DNA of 64,000 nucleotides from an uncultured Bryobacteraceae bacterium (lineage in GTDB: Bacteria > Acidobacteriota > Terriglobia > Bryobacterales > Bryobacteraceae), in contig CALKXJ010000020.1 of the NCBI GenBank assembly GCA_938003835.1, forward strand, positions 62,001 to 126,000. The letters run 5' to 3'. Shown here piece by piece: positions 16,450-24,632 of this stretch. Position numbers and translations under genes: made by a program. The notes beneath the pieces are model-generated. The model was not told the origin of the DNA, searched no databases, and saw only the letters and a program-made list of their open reading frames with translations. Within the stretch, counting starts at the first letter, position 1; each line of letters opens with the position of its first letter.

Positions 16450-17454
16450 TTGAGACGGCACCCGCTCCTGGTTCCCTATCTCGCGCTGATCTCTGTTTGT
16501 TTCTTCTGGGGAACGACGTACGCAGGCATTCGCATGGCGCTCGAGTCGTTCCCCCCGTTTCTGCTGGTCGGCACTCGCTTCACCATCTCCGGCACGCTGT
16601 TGCTCGGCAGCGCGCTTCTGGCCGGGGTGAAGCTGCCCTCTTGGCGGGACGCGGCCTGGGCGGCGCTGTTCGGCATGGTGATCCTCGGCGTGGGCAACAC
16701 CTGCCTCACGATCGCGGAAACCTGGATCCCGAGCAGCCTCGCGGCGTTGCTGGTGACCACCTCGCCCTTCTGGCTGACCGGCTTGGAGGCCCTGATGCCC
16801 GGCGGCGAGCGTCTCGGCAGGCTCACGCTCGCGGGAATGCTGGTCGGTCTGGCGGGCGTGGCGCTGCTGGTCGGGCCGGACTGGCAAGCGGGTCTCAAGG
16901 CCAACCTGGTCAAGGGCTTCCTCGTCCTTCAGCTCGGCTGCTTCTCCTGGTCGCTCGGCTCTGTGCTCCAGCGCCGGAGGATTGCGCACCTGAACGCCGT
17001 GCTCAACGGCGCCATCCAGCAGCTCGCGGCGGGGTTAGGCTTCCTTCTGATCGCCGCGCTGGCGCCCGGCCGGCCGGTGGCCTTAAGCGGGCGCGGCGTC
17101 GGGGCCGTCCTCTACCTGGTGGTGTTCGGGTCCATCGTCGGCTACACTTCTTACATCTATGCGTTAAAGCATCTGCCCGTGGCTCTCGTGGCCGTCCACA
17201 ACTACGTCAACCCGGTGGTGGCCGCCGTGCTCGGCTGGCTCATCTACCGCGAGCCGTTCGGCTCGCGCGAGATGGTGGCGATGGCGATCATCTTCCTGGG
17301 GGTGTTTCTCGTCTCCCGTACCTCTGCGCCACGGGAGAGCTCGCCCGAGGCCGACGCGACCCTGGTGCTGGCCGTCGCCGGCCGGGCTCCGGCAATCAAT
17401 CCCGTTCGAGAACCTTGGCGCCCATCGCGCCGCCCAGCGTCGGAAGGAGAGTAA
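16450..17454 (+). CDS. EamA/DMT-family inner membrane exporter
   Basis: 334 residues with ten hydrophobic segments arranged as two EamA repeats (about 10-145 and 160-290). Family signatures: FFWGTTYAGIRMALESFPP at the start of repeat one, and the repeat-two ending VALVAVHNYVNPVVAAVLGW with IYREPFGSREMVAMAIIFLG. Such transporters export amino acids or metabolites; the substrate is unknown. The hydrophilic tail (about 295-334) overlaps the convergent zinc-ribbon gene by 59 bases. Starts at TTG (16450). Confidence 0.88.
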   Translation: MRRHPLLVPYLALISVCFFWGTTYAGIRMALESFPPFLLVGTRFTISGTLLLGSALLAGVKLPSWRDAAWAALFGMVILGVGNTCLTIAETWIPSSLAALLVTTSPFWLTGLEALMPGGERLGRLTLAGMLVGLAGVALLVGPDWQAGLKANLVKGFLVLQLGCFSWSLGSVLQRRRIAHLNAVLNGAIQQLAAGLGFLLIAALAPGRPVALSGRGVGAVLYLVVFGSIVGYTSYIYALKHLPVALVAVHNYVNPVVAAVLGWLIYREPFGSREMVAMAIIFLGVFLVSRTSAPRESSPEADATLVLAVAGRAPAINPVREPWRPSRRPASEGE

Positions 17455-18034
17455 GCAGCAAGAACATCATCACCAGAGAGACCAAGATCAAGGAAGCCAG
17501 GCCGGCCGGCCGCTCCAGCATCTCCAAGATCTGCTCGACGTCGAGGTTTGCCGGGGCACCTTGAGCGGTGAGCCGGTCGCGGTAGAACTCGGCCAGGCTG
17601 CTGCGCCGGGAGATCGCCAGCACCGTGGCTGTGAACAGGATGGTGGTGATGGCGAATGAGAACAGGCCGGCCATCCACCCCATGCGCGCCCCTTGGCGCG
17701 CGGTCAACTGCTGGCCGGTGCGCCGCTGATAAAGGTAAACGGCCAGGAAGCCTGAGGCCGTCAGCCAGCCCAGCATCCAGATCAGGTTGAGGTACATGGG
17801 CATGGGCAGCGAGATGATCACCGACGTGGCCAGGGCCACCAGGAACCCGGTCCGGACGGCCGTGCGGTTGTGGAAGTTGATTTCGGGCGGCGGCGCGGCG
17901 AGTGGCGCGAGCCTCGGCGCGCTGGCTTCAACAGGGTCTTCGGGGGGCGTCCACTCGAATAGCGGCCGGCCGCACTTGTGGCAGAAACGGGCTTCCGGGA
18001 CGAGCTTAGCCCCGCAGGTGCAATACTCCTGCAC
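17396..18034 (-). CDS. Zinc-ribbon membrane protein of unknown function
   Basis: 212 residues from the GTG at 18034. An N-terminal zinc ribbon (CTCGAKLVPEARFCHKCGRP, four Cys in two CxC/CxxC pairs) is followed by a linker and about five hydrophobic segments. A longer frame starting GTG at 18079 adds 15 residues (MRLLARCLRL...) that look non-native before the zinc ribbon. Neither start has a clear ribosome site. Its 3' end overlaps the convergent EamA gene by 59 bases. Together with the next gene upstream it forms a small operon of membrane proteins. Confidence 0.75.
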   Translation of the reverse strand: MQEYCTCGAKLVPEARFCHKCGRPLFEWTPPEDPVEASAPRLAPLAAPPPEINFHNRTAVRTGFLVALATSVIISLPMPMYLNLIWMLGWLTASGFLAVYLYQRRTGQQLTARQGARMGWMAGLFSFAITTILFTATVLAISRRSSLAEFYRDRLTAQGAPANLDVEQILEMLERPAGLASLILVSLVMMFLLLTLLPTLGGAMGAKVLERD

Positions 18035-18079
18035 ACATTCAGTTTGCCGCAAACGCAAGCAGCGAGCAAGGAGGCGCAC

Positions 18080-18481
18080 TCAGCCGAGGGGACCGAAACG
18101 GCGCTCGAAAAGTATCCGGGAATTGCGCGCCAGCAGAACCCAGAGGCCGTAGATCCCCAAGGCCGTACCCAGGGGAACGTTCAACAGGTCGATCGCACTG
18201 AGCACGATGGTGAGGATTCTCGCCCACGGACGGTACTTCAGCAATCCTGCCCCGGCGATGATCGACGGCAGCGAAACGATAAGAATGGCGAAGAACAGGG
18301 CTCCGCCAATGGCGGCGAGCACCGGAACGGCGATCCAGGCTTCCGCCTCGCGCGCCGCCTCGGTCGCAGCCAGCAGTCCGGCGAGCCCTCCGAAGGCCAG
18401 CAGCGCCGCCGCGGCGATCAGGATGCCCAGACAACCCGCGACGATCCGCAGGATGGCCAAGATCCGTACATGCGATTCCAC
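18080..18481 (-). CDS. Small polytopic membrane protein
   Basis: 133 residues with three to four hydrophobic segments, no recognised domain. GLLKYRPWARILTIVLSAIDLL resembles a repeated motif of uncharacterised membrane proteins that often sit beside zinc-ribbon membrane proteins. Starts at a GTG (18481) with GGAGG five bases upstream; a TATACT box lies further upstream. Co-directional with and directly upstream of the zinc-ribbon gene. Confidence 0.7.
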   Translation of the reverse strand: MESHVRILAILRIVAGCLGILIAAAALLAFGGLAGLLAATEAAREAEAWIAVPVLAAIGGALFFAILIVSLPSIIAGAGLLKYRPWARILTIVLSAIDLLNVPLGTALGIYGLWVLLARNSRILFERRFGPLG

Positions 18482-18585
18482 GAATGCCTCCGGTTGTTTG
18501 CCCTAATCAGTATACGGACGGCCGGGCCGGTCGTTCCCGGAATCCTGTTACCTGGCCAGGCGGAAGCGCATCTACCCAGGTGACT

Positions 18586-18966
18586 ATGCTGTTCGAGGTT
18601 GCTTCGACCAAATCGCTCGATGAGATCGGCCGCGGCCTGGAGGAGGCTGCCGCTCGTCATAAGTTCGGCATCATCGCCACGCACGACCTCAAGGAGACCA
18701 TGAAGAACAAAGGGGTCGACTTTGCGGGCGAATGCCGGATTTACGAAGTTTGTAACCCGCACCAGGCCAAGAAGGTGCTGGAGACCGACGGGTCGATCTC
18801 GACCGCGCTGCCCTGCCGCATCTCGGTCTACCGCGCCGGCGAGCACTACCGCATCGCCACGCTGCTGCCGACAGCGTTGATGGGGATGTTTGGCAAGCCC
18901 GAGCTCGAGCCGGTGGCGCGAGAAGTCGAGGCGGTGATCAAGGCGATGATCGAGGAGGCCGCCTGA
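18586..18966 (+). CDS. DUF302 domain-containing protein
   Basis: 126 residues. DUF302 signature: the opening FEVASTKSLDEIGRGLEEAA, then KFGIIATHDLKETMKNKG, and the central EVCNPHQAKKVLETDGSI and LPCRISVYRAGEHYRI blocks. The function of the family is unknown; members are small cytoplasmic alpha/beta proteins. The ATG at 18586 was chosen because AGGTG lies just upstream and the domain starts immediately. The preceding in-frame extension has no family character. Confidence 0.88.
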   Translation: MLFEVASTKSLDEIGRGLEEAAARHKFGIIATHDLKETMKNKGVDFAGECRIYEVCNPHQAKKVLETDGSISTALPCRISVYRAGEHYRIATLLPTALMGMFGKPELEPVAREVEAVIKAMIEEAA

Positions 18967-19132
18967 GGGTCGGCACCTCTCCGGCTCTTGCTTCATCCCT
19001 ATCGGTTTCATGGGCCCGGGCTTTCTGTGCTGAATTTCGCGGCAGAGGCCTGCACAGGAATCCGTCACTCGGCGGCGTTCATTACGCTCCCATTTCCATT
19101 GGATTTAAACAGGAAAACCTTCGAATTTGCTC

Positions 19133-19161
19133 TTGACATCGGCCGCTGAGCCGGGCATGAT
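19133..19161 (+). promoter_or_regulatory. Sigma-70-type promoter (TTGACA-N17-CATGAT)
   Basis: TTGACA at 19133-19138 and CATGAT at 19156-19161 with a 17-base spacer, 55 bases before the receiver-like gene. An overlapping GATAAT at 19159-19164 is the alternative -10. This is one of two promoters in the window with a consensus -35. Confidence 0.6.
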
Positions 19162-19216
19162 AATGGCAGGCTCCTAAGCCAGTCGACTCGAGACGTTCAG
19201 ACGTGGGGAGGTGCCC

Positions 19217-19711
19217 ATGCAGGCAGGACCGTACGGAAACCTGCCCGAGGTTCCCCCGGCAGACCGAACCGTCTGTGTCTTGGCCGTCAGCCCCTACGAA
19301 GAGGATCATGCCTGCCTACGCATGATCTTCAGCCATTCGAATTGGAGGATTTTCCGGGCTCGGGACTGCCGCGAGGCGATTCAGTTCGCCTCGGAGAATC
19401 GCGTCGCGGTGGTGATTTCCGAACGGGACCTTCCCGATGGCAACTGGAAACGGCTCCTCGAGCTGCTCTCTGCGTTGCCCGCACCCCCGCTATTGATAGT
19501 CACCGCAAGAGATGCTGACGATTCTCTCTGGGCGGAGGTGCTGAACCTCGGCGCATATGATGTTTTGTCGAAGCCCTTGGACCGCGCCGAGGTCACCCGG
19601 ATCATTAGTTTGGCTTGGCTACATTGGAAGGAGGAGCTGGACCGCGCTCGCCGGCGCCCGATGACTCGCGCGGTATCCGGCGAAGCGGCTAGCCTGACGG
19701 CAACGGCCTAG
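19217..19711 (+). CDS. Degenerate response-regulator receiver-domain protein
   Basis: 164 residues: one receiver domain (about 18-135) without an output domain. The switch Thr96 (LLIVTARDA) and Lys119 (VLSKPLDRAE) are kept, but the phosphoacceptor Asp position is Glu69 (ISERDLP) and the N-terminal acidic pair is replaced by Ser-Pro (VLAVSPYEED). It therefore is unlikely to be phosphorylated normally, and Glu may mimic the phosphorylated state. Asp71 is nearby and could be an alternative. The ATG at 19217 has GGGGAGG five bases upstream and a clear promoter. No histidine kinase is adjacent. Confidence 0.8.
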   Translation: MQAGPYGNLPEVPPADRTVCVLAVSPYEEDHACLRMIFSHSNWRIFRARDCREAIQFASENRVAVVISERDLPDGNWKRLLELLSALPAPPLLIVTARDADDSLWAEVLNLGAYDVLSKPLDRAEVTRIISLAWLHWKEELDRARRRPMTRAVSGEAASLTATA

Positions 19712-19768
19712 CACGGGACGGCCGGGCCGGGCCCTCGCGGCACAAGCGGTGTCTCTGGGGTAGGCTAT

Positions 19769-19795
19769 CCGGCAGCCTGGAAGCGAGGCTGCCGG
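19769..19795. terminator. Bidirectional hairpin between convergent genes
   Basis: CCGGCAGCCT-GGAAGCG-AGGCTGCCGG is a perfect ten-pair stem with a seven-base loop, in the 117-base gap between the convergent receiver-like and GT2 genes. No T-run, so it may act as a bidirectional barrier or with Rho. Confidence 0.55.
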
Positions 19796-19828
19796 GGAGA
19801 GGGAGCCTGTGTCGCTAGCGCCGCGGCT

Positions 19829-20914
19829 TCACCCGCTCTGACGCCGCGTCCAGACAGGTTCCAGACTCGGCGCCGACACGGCGACTTCGACTGGGCGGCT
19901 GACGGGCTGCCCGGAAAACCAAGGCAACAGCTCTTCGTCCGAGGCGCGGCGGCGTTGCATGAGATTTCGGCGCTTGGCCAGCGCCCGGGGTAAGGCTTGC
20001 GCCAGACGCCAGAATCCGGCGAGCGAGTAAGGCTCAAGGAAGAGGCAGCCGGCCACCACCAGCAGGTCCCTGGCCGTTGCCTGCGGCCAATGTCGCCGGT
20101 AGAGCCCCCAGGTGACGTTCTTGACGCGCATCAGGAAACGGTTCTTCACCGAGTGCATTCGCAACCGCGCCGGAACGCTCCGCCGGCGATCCGGAGCCAG
20201 GCGGCGTACATGATAGGCCACAGCTTCGGGCACGTAGAGGCACCTCCAGCCGAGTAACTGCGCTCGCCAGGCCACGTCGGCATCCTCGCGATAGGTGAAG
20301 AAATCTGGATCGAAGAATCCGTCAGTGAACGCCACGTCGCGAATCATGTCCCGCCGATATAGCGCCGCTGCCGCGCAGGCGCCGAAGACATACTCCGGCC
20401 GGTCATAGCGACCGTCGTCGGGCTCGTTCCAGCCGCGGTCGAAGTGGCGGAACTCGGGCGTGAAGTAAATCCCTGTGGAATCGATCCGCTCCACGCCTGG
20501 CGTTTCAGTCTCCGGCAGCCAGCGGCGGAGCTTGCCGCACACCGTGCCCACGCGGGAATCCCAGCGCCCCGCCTCGACCAGGCGGTCGATAAAGTGCGGC
20601 TCAAGTCGCACGTCCGGGTTCAAGGTCAGCACCCATTCGCCGCGGCTGGCCGCAATCGCTTGATTCTGCCCGGCCGCGAATCCGGTATTACGCTCGTTAT
20701 AGAAGATTCGCGCCAGGCGCTCGTAGCGCCGCAGCCGCTGGCGCGTGGCGTCGGTCGAGGCGTTGTCGACGACAACCACTTCGAGCGGCACGCGTTGCCC
20801 GGAGAAGACCGACTCGAGACACGAGTCCACGAAGCCGGCGCTGTTGTGAGTGACAATGGTGACGCTGACCGGCGGGGCGCCTGCTGCTGCGCTTCTCGTC
20901 GGGTTCACTCTCAA
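19829..20914 (-). CDS. Glycosyltransferase family 2 (rhamnosyltransferase-like)
   Basis: 361 residues. GT-A fold: VSVTIVTHNSAGFVDSCLES at the start, LEVVVVDNASTDATRQRL nucleotide-binding strand, the metal-binding motif LTLNPDVRLEPHF, and FDPDFFTYREDADVAWRAQL catalytic region, as in dTDP-rhamnose and related glycan synthases. Starts at TTG (20914), with AAGG upstream; a GTG two codons later is possible. Follows the ABC operon by 54 bases in the same direction, so it may be its last gene. Probably adds sugars to a surface glycan. Confidence 0.88.
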   Translation of the reverse strand: MRVNPTRSAAAGAPPVSVTIVTHNSAGFVDSCLESVFSGQRVPLEVVVVDNASTDATRQRLRRYERLARIFYNERNTGFAAGQNQAIAASRGEWVLTLNPDVRLEPHFIDRLVEAGRWDSRVGTVCGKLRRWLPETETPGVERIDSTGIYFTPEFRHFDRGWNEPDDGRYDRPEYVFGACAAAALYRRDMIRDVAFTDGFFDPDFFTYREDADVAWRAQLLGWRCLYVPEAVAYHVRRLAPDRRRSVPARLRMHSVKNRFLMRVKNVTWGLYRRHWPQATARDLLVVAGCLFLEPYSLAGFWRLAQALPRALAKRRNLMQRRRASDEELLPWFSGQPVSRPVEVAVSAPSLEPVWTRRQSG

Positions 20915-20968
20915 TAGACCTTCGGCCCGAGCCTTTCCACTACAGCCGCACTCTTCGAGGCAGCCGGC

Positions 20969-21805
20969 CTATTCCTCGTAGCGGATTTCGAGCCTGCGGG
21001 CCCGGAACGCGGCGCAGGCAAGCAAGGCCGCGGAGAAAAGCAGCACACCGAGCACCGCCTTCCAGGCGGGCATGGGGGCGAGGTCGGCGGCGAGCACCGC
21101 CAGCGGTCCCGTCTCCGGCAGCTTCACCGGGACGAGGGTTTTCAGGTAGTAGACCACGCTGAGCTTCTGAAGCGGCGGCGGCAGAAAGGCGTTGATGCTT
21201 TCTGAAACCAGCAACACCGCCGCAGGCAACATCGGGTTGGCGAAGATCTGGCCGACGACGAGGAAGAGGGCGCCGTAGCCGAGCGAGGCAAGCGCGGTCA
21301 CTACCAGGTACCAGCCGAGGTGGGCCAGTCCCTCGCCCTCAAGAAGAAACTCCTCGAACCGCGGGCCGAAGTGCGCCATCAGGCTCAAGTAGGAGGCGGC
21401 CACGCTCCCGAGAAACAGCGGGACGAGGGCGCTCAGGCCGGCCAGGAACTTGGCGCAGACCAGCACCTCGCGCCGCAGGGGCGCGAGCAGGTAATAGTGG
21501 AGCGTTCTGTCGAGCGCATCGCCGCGAAAAAGATTGGCGAAGACGACGGCGCATCCGAGGTAGATGCTGAAGCGCAGATAGGCGAGCTGAAACAATCCGG
21601 CGAACGTGCGGCTGTCACCGGTCACGGTGTGGATCCAGTCGCCGCGACGCCACATCGCTAACGAGTGGCCGGCGGCTAACATGACGGGCAGCGCCGCCAG
21701 CAAGAGGATCCAGCCGGTTCGCTTTCCGGCAAAACCTTTCTTCCATTCCAGGGCGACGACGGCGCGGACCTGCCTCGCCCACGCCGGCCAGGCAGAGCTG
21801 CTCAT
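20969..21805 (-). CDS. ABC-2 type transporter permease (second unit)
   Basis: 278 residues with about six membrane segments. Reads as an ABC-2 exporter subunit: LHYYLLAPLRREVLVCAKFLAG and the C-terminal VLLFSAALLACAAFRARRLE are characteristic of the family's cytoplasmic loops and last helix. The start overlaps the stop of the ATPase gene 21802-22743 by four bases, so the two are co-translated and form the second of two ATPase/permease pairs. Substrate unknown. Confidence 0.85.
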   Translation of the reverse strand: MSSSAWPAWARQVRAVVALEWKKGFAGKRTGWILLLAALPVMLAAGHSLAMWRRGDWIHTVTGDSRTFAGLFQLAYLRFSIYLGCAVVFANLFRGDALDRTLHYYLLAPLRREVLVCAKFLAGLSALVPLFLGSVAASYLSLMAHFGPRFEEFLLEGEGLAHLGWYLVVTALASLGYGALFLVVGQIFANPMLPAAVLLVSESINAFLPPPLQKLSVVYYLKTLVPVKLPETGPLAVLAADLAPMPAWKAVLGVLLFSAALLACAAFRARRLEIRYEE

Positions 21806-22743
21806 GAAAAATCCCCTCCTGCGCCCACCAAGTACTGATACAGCGACTCGACATCCGCATCGACCGGGGCGACGGTTTCGATATCAGCGCCCAGCTCGAC
21901 GGCGAGGCGGTTCAGGGTGAGGAGCATCTGCTCGGCGCTGCGCGTCCCGACCACCGCAGTGTCGCCTGAAGCCCCCAGCCGAACTTCGTCGGCGGCCCCG
22001 GCTTCCATCAGGTGCGCCGCAAGCTGCCGCGCCGCCGAAGCGCGGATGAGAAAGCGCGCCGGCTGGTCCTTGACCTCTTCTCTCACTTCGCCGATGCGCC
22101 CCTCGGCGACGATGTAGCCGCCGTCGAGCAGCACGATCGCATCGGAGATGCGGTCGAGCTCATGCAGGATGTGGCTCGAGACGATCACATACCGGCCTTG
22201 AGAGGCCAGCTCCTTCAACAGCGCCAGCGTCTGGGCGCGCGCGATCGGATCCAGCCCGTTCAACGGCTCGTCCAGTACGAGGACTACCGGCTCGTGGGCG
22301 AGCGCCTGCGCCAGCTTCAAGCGCTGCCGCATGCCTTTGCTGTAGGCGGCGATCCTGCGCCCGGCCGCCTCCTCGAGGCCCACGCGGCGGAGCGCTTCCC
22401 AGGCCGCCCGCTTGGCTTCGGCGCGCGCCGCTCCGTGCAAGCGCATGCAATGGTAGAGAAAATCGTAGCCGGTCAATCCCCGCGGAAAGGCGTCGTACTG
22501 CGTGGCGTAACCGGTGCGGCGGAAGAGCTGCTCCGGGTGCTCCGGCGAGATGCCCAACACGCTCACCTGACCCCGGCTCGGGCGCACGAGCCCCGTCATG
22601 AGGTTCATCAGCGTGGTCTTGCCGGAACCGTTCGGTCCGACCAGGCTGGTGACGCCGGGTCCGATGGCGAGCGTGACATGATTGACGCCGAGCACCTCGC
22701 CGTAAAACTTGGATACGTCCTCGAAGAGGATGCCTCCGCTCAC
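21802..22743 (-). CDS. ABC transporter ATP-binding protein (second unit)
   Basis: 313 residues. Walker A (GPNGSGKTT), signature motif (YSKGMRQRLKLAQAL, a GMRQR version typical of ABC-2 exporters), Walker B (VVLVLDEPLNGLDP) and H-loop (VIVSSHILHE) are all in order, followed by a C-terminal regulatory extension of about 80 residues. The GTG at 22743 forms a GTGA overlap with the upstream permease stop and has GGAGG before it. Longer frames further upstream are shadows of the permease gene. Confidence 0.93.
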   Translation of the reverse strand: MSGGILFEDVSKFYGEVLGVNHVTLAIGPGVTSLVGPNGSGKTTLMNLMTGLVRPSRGQVSVLGISPEHPEQLFRRTGYATQYDAFPRGLTGYDFLYHCMRLHGAARAEAKRAAWEALRRVGLEEAAGRRIAAYSKGMRQRLKLAQALAHEPVVLVLDEPLNGLDPIARAQTLALLKELASQGRYVIVSSHILHELDRISDAIVLLDGGYIVAEGRIGEVREEVKDQPARFLIRASAARQLAAHLMEAGAADEVRLGASGDTAVVGTRSAEQMLLTLNRLAVELGADIETVAPVDADVESLYQYLVGAGGDFS

Positions 22744-23642
22744 CGGACTGCCTCCACTGCCCGGAGCTTCCTGTTGAGCAGGGCCAGAGAAAGCAGGCAC
22801 ACGGCGATCAACATGCCCCAGACCGCCCACTCCGGCGTCTGGCCGCCACGCGCCTGCACCCGGAAGAAGACGGCGCCCGCGCCGGGTTCGGCGGGCCTTC
22901 CGAACAGGCGCACCCAAACGGTGCCGATCAGATGGCTGAGGTTCAGAAGTTGTCCCCAGTGGGTCCGCAACAGCTCGTTGGAGGCGTTGCCGAGAGCGCC
23001 TCCGAGGAAGAAAACGAGGAAAAGCACGGCGCCGGCCAGCGGCTTCCATCGGACCCAGGCCGAGATCGCCAGCACGATCAGCGAGAGGACGACAATCCAG
23101 ACCCATGAGCCGGCAAGGAGCGCGAAGGCGATCCGCCCGTACCGAGCGGCCCAGGCGGCGCCTTCGAGGCTCCACTGAAGGGCAAACAGCAGCAGGCCGG
23201 GCACCCAGGTGATCAGGGAGATGAGTACTGCCAGCACGGCCATCTTGCCCAGCACATACCCTCGGCGCGTGAGCGGCCGGGTGAGATAGAGCGGTAGGGC
23301 GCCGTGCGCCAGATCGGCCGCCACCAGCCCCGGGCCGGCAATCGCGACCACGAAGAAACTCAGCATGCTCTGAAAGCCGAGAAAGAACAGGAAGAAACCT
23401 TCGTCGATGGGCACCCACCGGCCGGCGTCGAGCTGGAGCGCTTTGAGCGCCGCGACGTTGTAGCGCAGATAGATGACGAGGGCGCAAAGGATGGGGCACA
23501 ACAGGGTTCCGAGCAAGAAAAGACTGAAGAAGCGCCTGGCGCGCAACTCCTCGAAGGCGTAGCGCGCTGGGACGAGAAAGCGCGACCATTCCGGCGTCAG
23601 CGGGCCGGCGTAGCAGGCGTAGGTCTTCTTATGAATCGCCAT
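22740..23642 (-). CDS. ABC-2 type transporter permease (first unit)
   Basis: 300 residues with about seven membrane segments. ABC-2 family features: [22 protein letters not shown] near the N-terminus, the [20 protein letters not shown] substrate-side loop typical of the CcmB/NatB class, and hydrophobic helices throughout. The start overlaps the end of the first ATPase gene by 14 bases. Probably forms an exporter with that ATPase; the substrate is not evident. Confidence 0.85.
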   Translation of the reverse strand: MAIHKKTYACYAGPLTPEWSRFLVPARYAFEELRARRFFSLFLLGTLLCPILCALVIYLRYNVAALKALQLDAGRWVPIDEGFFLFFLGFQSMLSFFVVAIAGPGLVAADLAHGALPLYLTRPLTRRGYVLGKMAVLAVLISLITWVPGLLLFALQWSLEGAAWAARYGRIAFALLAGSWVWIVVLSLIVLAISAWVRWKPLAGAVLFLVFFLGGALGNASNELLRTHWGQLLNLSHLIGTVWVRLFGRPAEPGAGAVFFRVQARGGQTPEWAVWGMLIAVCLLSLALLNRKLRAVEAVR

Positions 23643-24561
23643 CGGGCGTCTCCATGGCGCGGAAGAACAGCTCCTCGAGCGAATCCCGCTTGTAGCTCAC
23701 GCGGACCAGTTGTACGTTGTGCCGCGCGGCCGCTTCATACAGGGGACGCGTGCCCAACCCGTCCGGCAGCGTGAGCCGGCCCCTGCCGTTCGGCATCCAG
23801 GAGACCTCGAGTGCGAAGCGCCGGAGCTCCTCGAAGAAGGCCGGCACGGCGCCGCGCGCCTCGAGCTCGACCCATCGGCGGTGGGTGCGCCGCTCCTCGT
23901 CGAGGTCGCAGAAGGCGGCGATGCGCCCCTCCTTGAGGATGAGCACCTGGTCGCAGGTCTCCTCCACGTCCCGCAGCAGGTGCGAGGAGATGAGCAGCCG
24001 GGCCTGGCCGCTCGCCCGGATCTGGCGGATGAGCTTGATCATGCGCTCCCGCGCAGGCGGATCAAGACCGTTGGTAGGCTCGTCCAGCACCAGGAGGCGC
24101 GGCCCGTGGGCGATGGCCTGCGCGAGCTTCACCATCTGCTTCATGCCCGTCGAGTAGGTCCCGAGCCGGCGATAGCGCGCCTCGCCCAGACCGACGTAAA
24201 ACAGCGCCTCATGGGCGCGTTCCATGGCCGCCTCCGGCGGCAGTCCCGCCAGCTCGGCCATCAAGCGCACGAATCCGACGCCGGTCATCGAGGCGATGTA
24301 GGCATCGTTTTCGGGCATGTACCCGGTGGCGGCCTTGAGCTGCCGGCTCTGACGCCGGATGTCGAAACCGCCGAAGCGCGCCGTGCCGGCTGAAGGCGCC
24401 ACGAGACCGAGCAGCGTATGGATCAAAGTCGTCTTGCCCGCGCCGTTCGGCCCCAGCAGCCCGATCGCCTGCCCGGAGAACGACCCGCTCAGGCCCTGTA
24501 GAATCCTGCGGTAGCCGAAGCGAACCTCCAGGCCGTCGAGCTCGATGAGCGGCCCCATCAC
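23629..24561 (-). CDS. ABC transporter ATP-binding protein (first unit)
   Basis: 310 residues: Walker [11 protein letters not shown], signature [15 protein letters not shown], Walker [14 protein letters not shown], switch His in [11 protein letters not shown], and a C-terminal extension of about 95 residues. The GTG at 24561 follows a TATCCT box by exactly six bases, in keeping with the pattern at other genes here; an in-frame ATG at 24558 is the alternative. It is the first gene of a four-gene transporter operon (two ATPases, two permeases). Confidence 0.93.
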   Translation of the reverse strand: MMGPLIELDGLEVRFGYRRILQGLSGSFSGQAIGLLGPNGAGKTTLIHTLLGLVAPSAGTARFGGFDIRRQSRQLKAATGYMPENDAYIASMTGVGFVRLMAELAGLPPEAAMERAHEALFYVGLGEARYRRLGTYSTGMKQMVKLAQAIAHGPRLLVLDEPTNGLDPPARERMIKLIRQIRASGQARLLISSHLLRDVEETCDQVLILKEGRIAAFCDLDEERRTHRRWVELEARGAVPAFFEELRRFALEVSWMPNGRGRLTLPDGLGTRPLYEAAARHNVQLVRVSYKRDSLEELFFRAMETPDGDS

Positions 24562-24567
24562 TTATAG

Positions 24568-24573
24568 AGGATA
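24568..24573 (-). promoter_or_regulatory. Putative -10 box (TATCCT), 6 bases from GTG start
   Basis: On the minus strand: TATCCT, CTATAA, then GTG at 24561. Divergent from the box at 24621-24626. The fit depends on accepting GTG rather than the ATG three bases later. Confidence 0.35.
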
Positions 24574-24620
24574 CGCCGCCAAGTTGCCCCGGAGTTCTTC
24601 CCAAAGCGTGCATGCCCGCC

Positions 24621-24626
24621 TATAAT
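24621..24626 (+). promoter_or_regulatory. Putative -10 box (TATAAT), 6 bases from ATG
   Basis: Consensus TATAAT followed by ATGGCC and then the ATG at 24633. It predicts a leaderless transcript and therefore favours the 24633 start over the ATGs at 24612 and 24627. Confidence 0.6.
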
Positions 24627-24632
24627 ATGGCC

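Noticed and set aside
22744-23589. Extension of the second ABC ATPase to a 595-residue fusion
   Set aside because: The extra part is a shadow of the permease; a GTGA overlap with GGAGG upstream sets the start at 22743.
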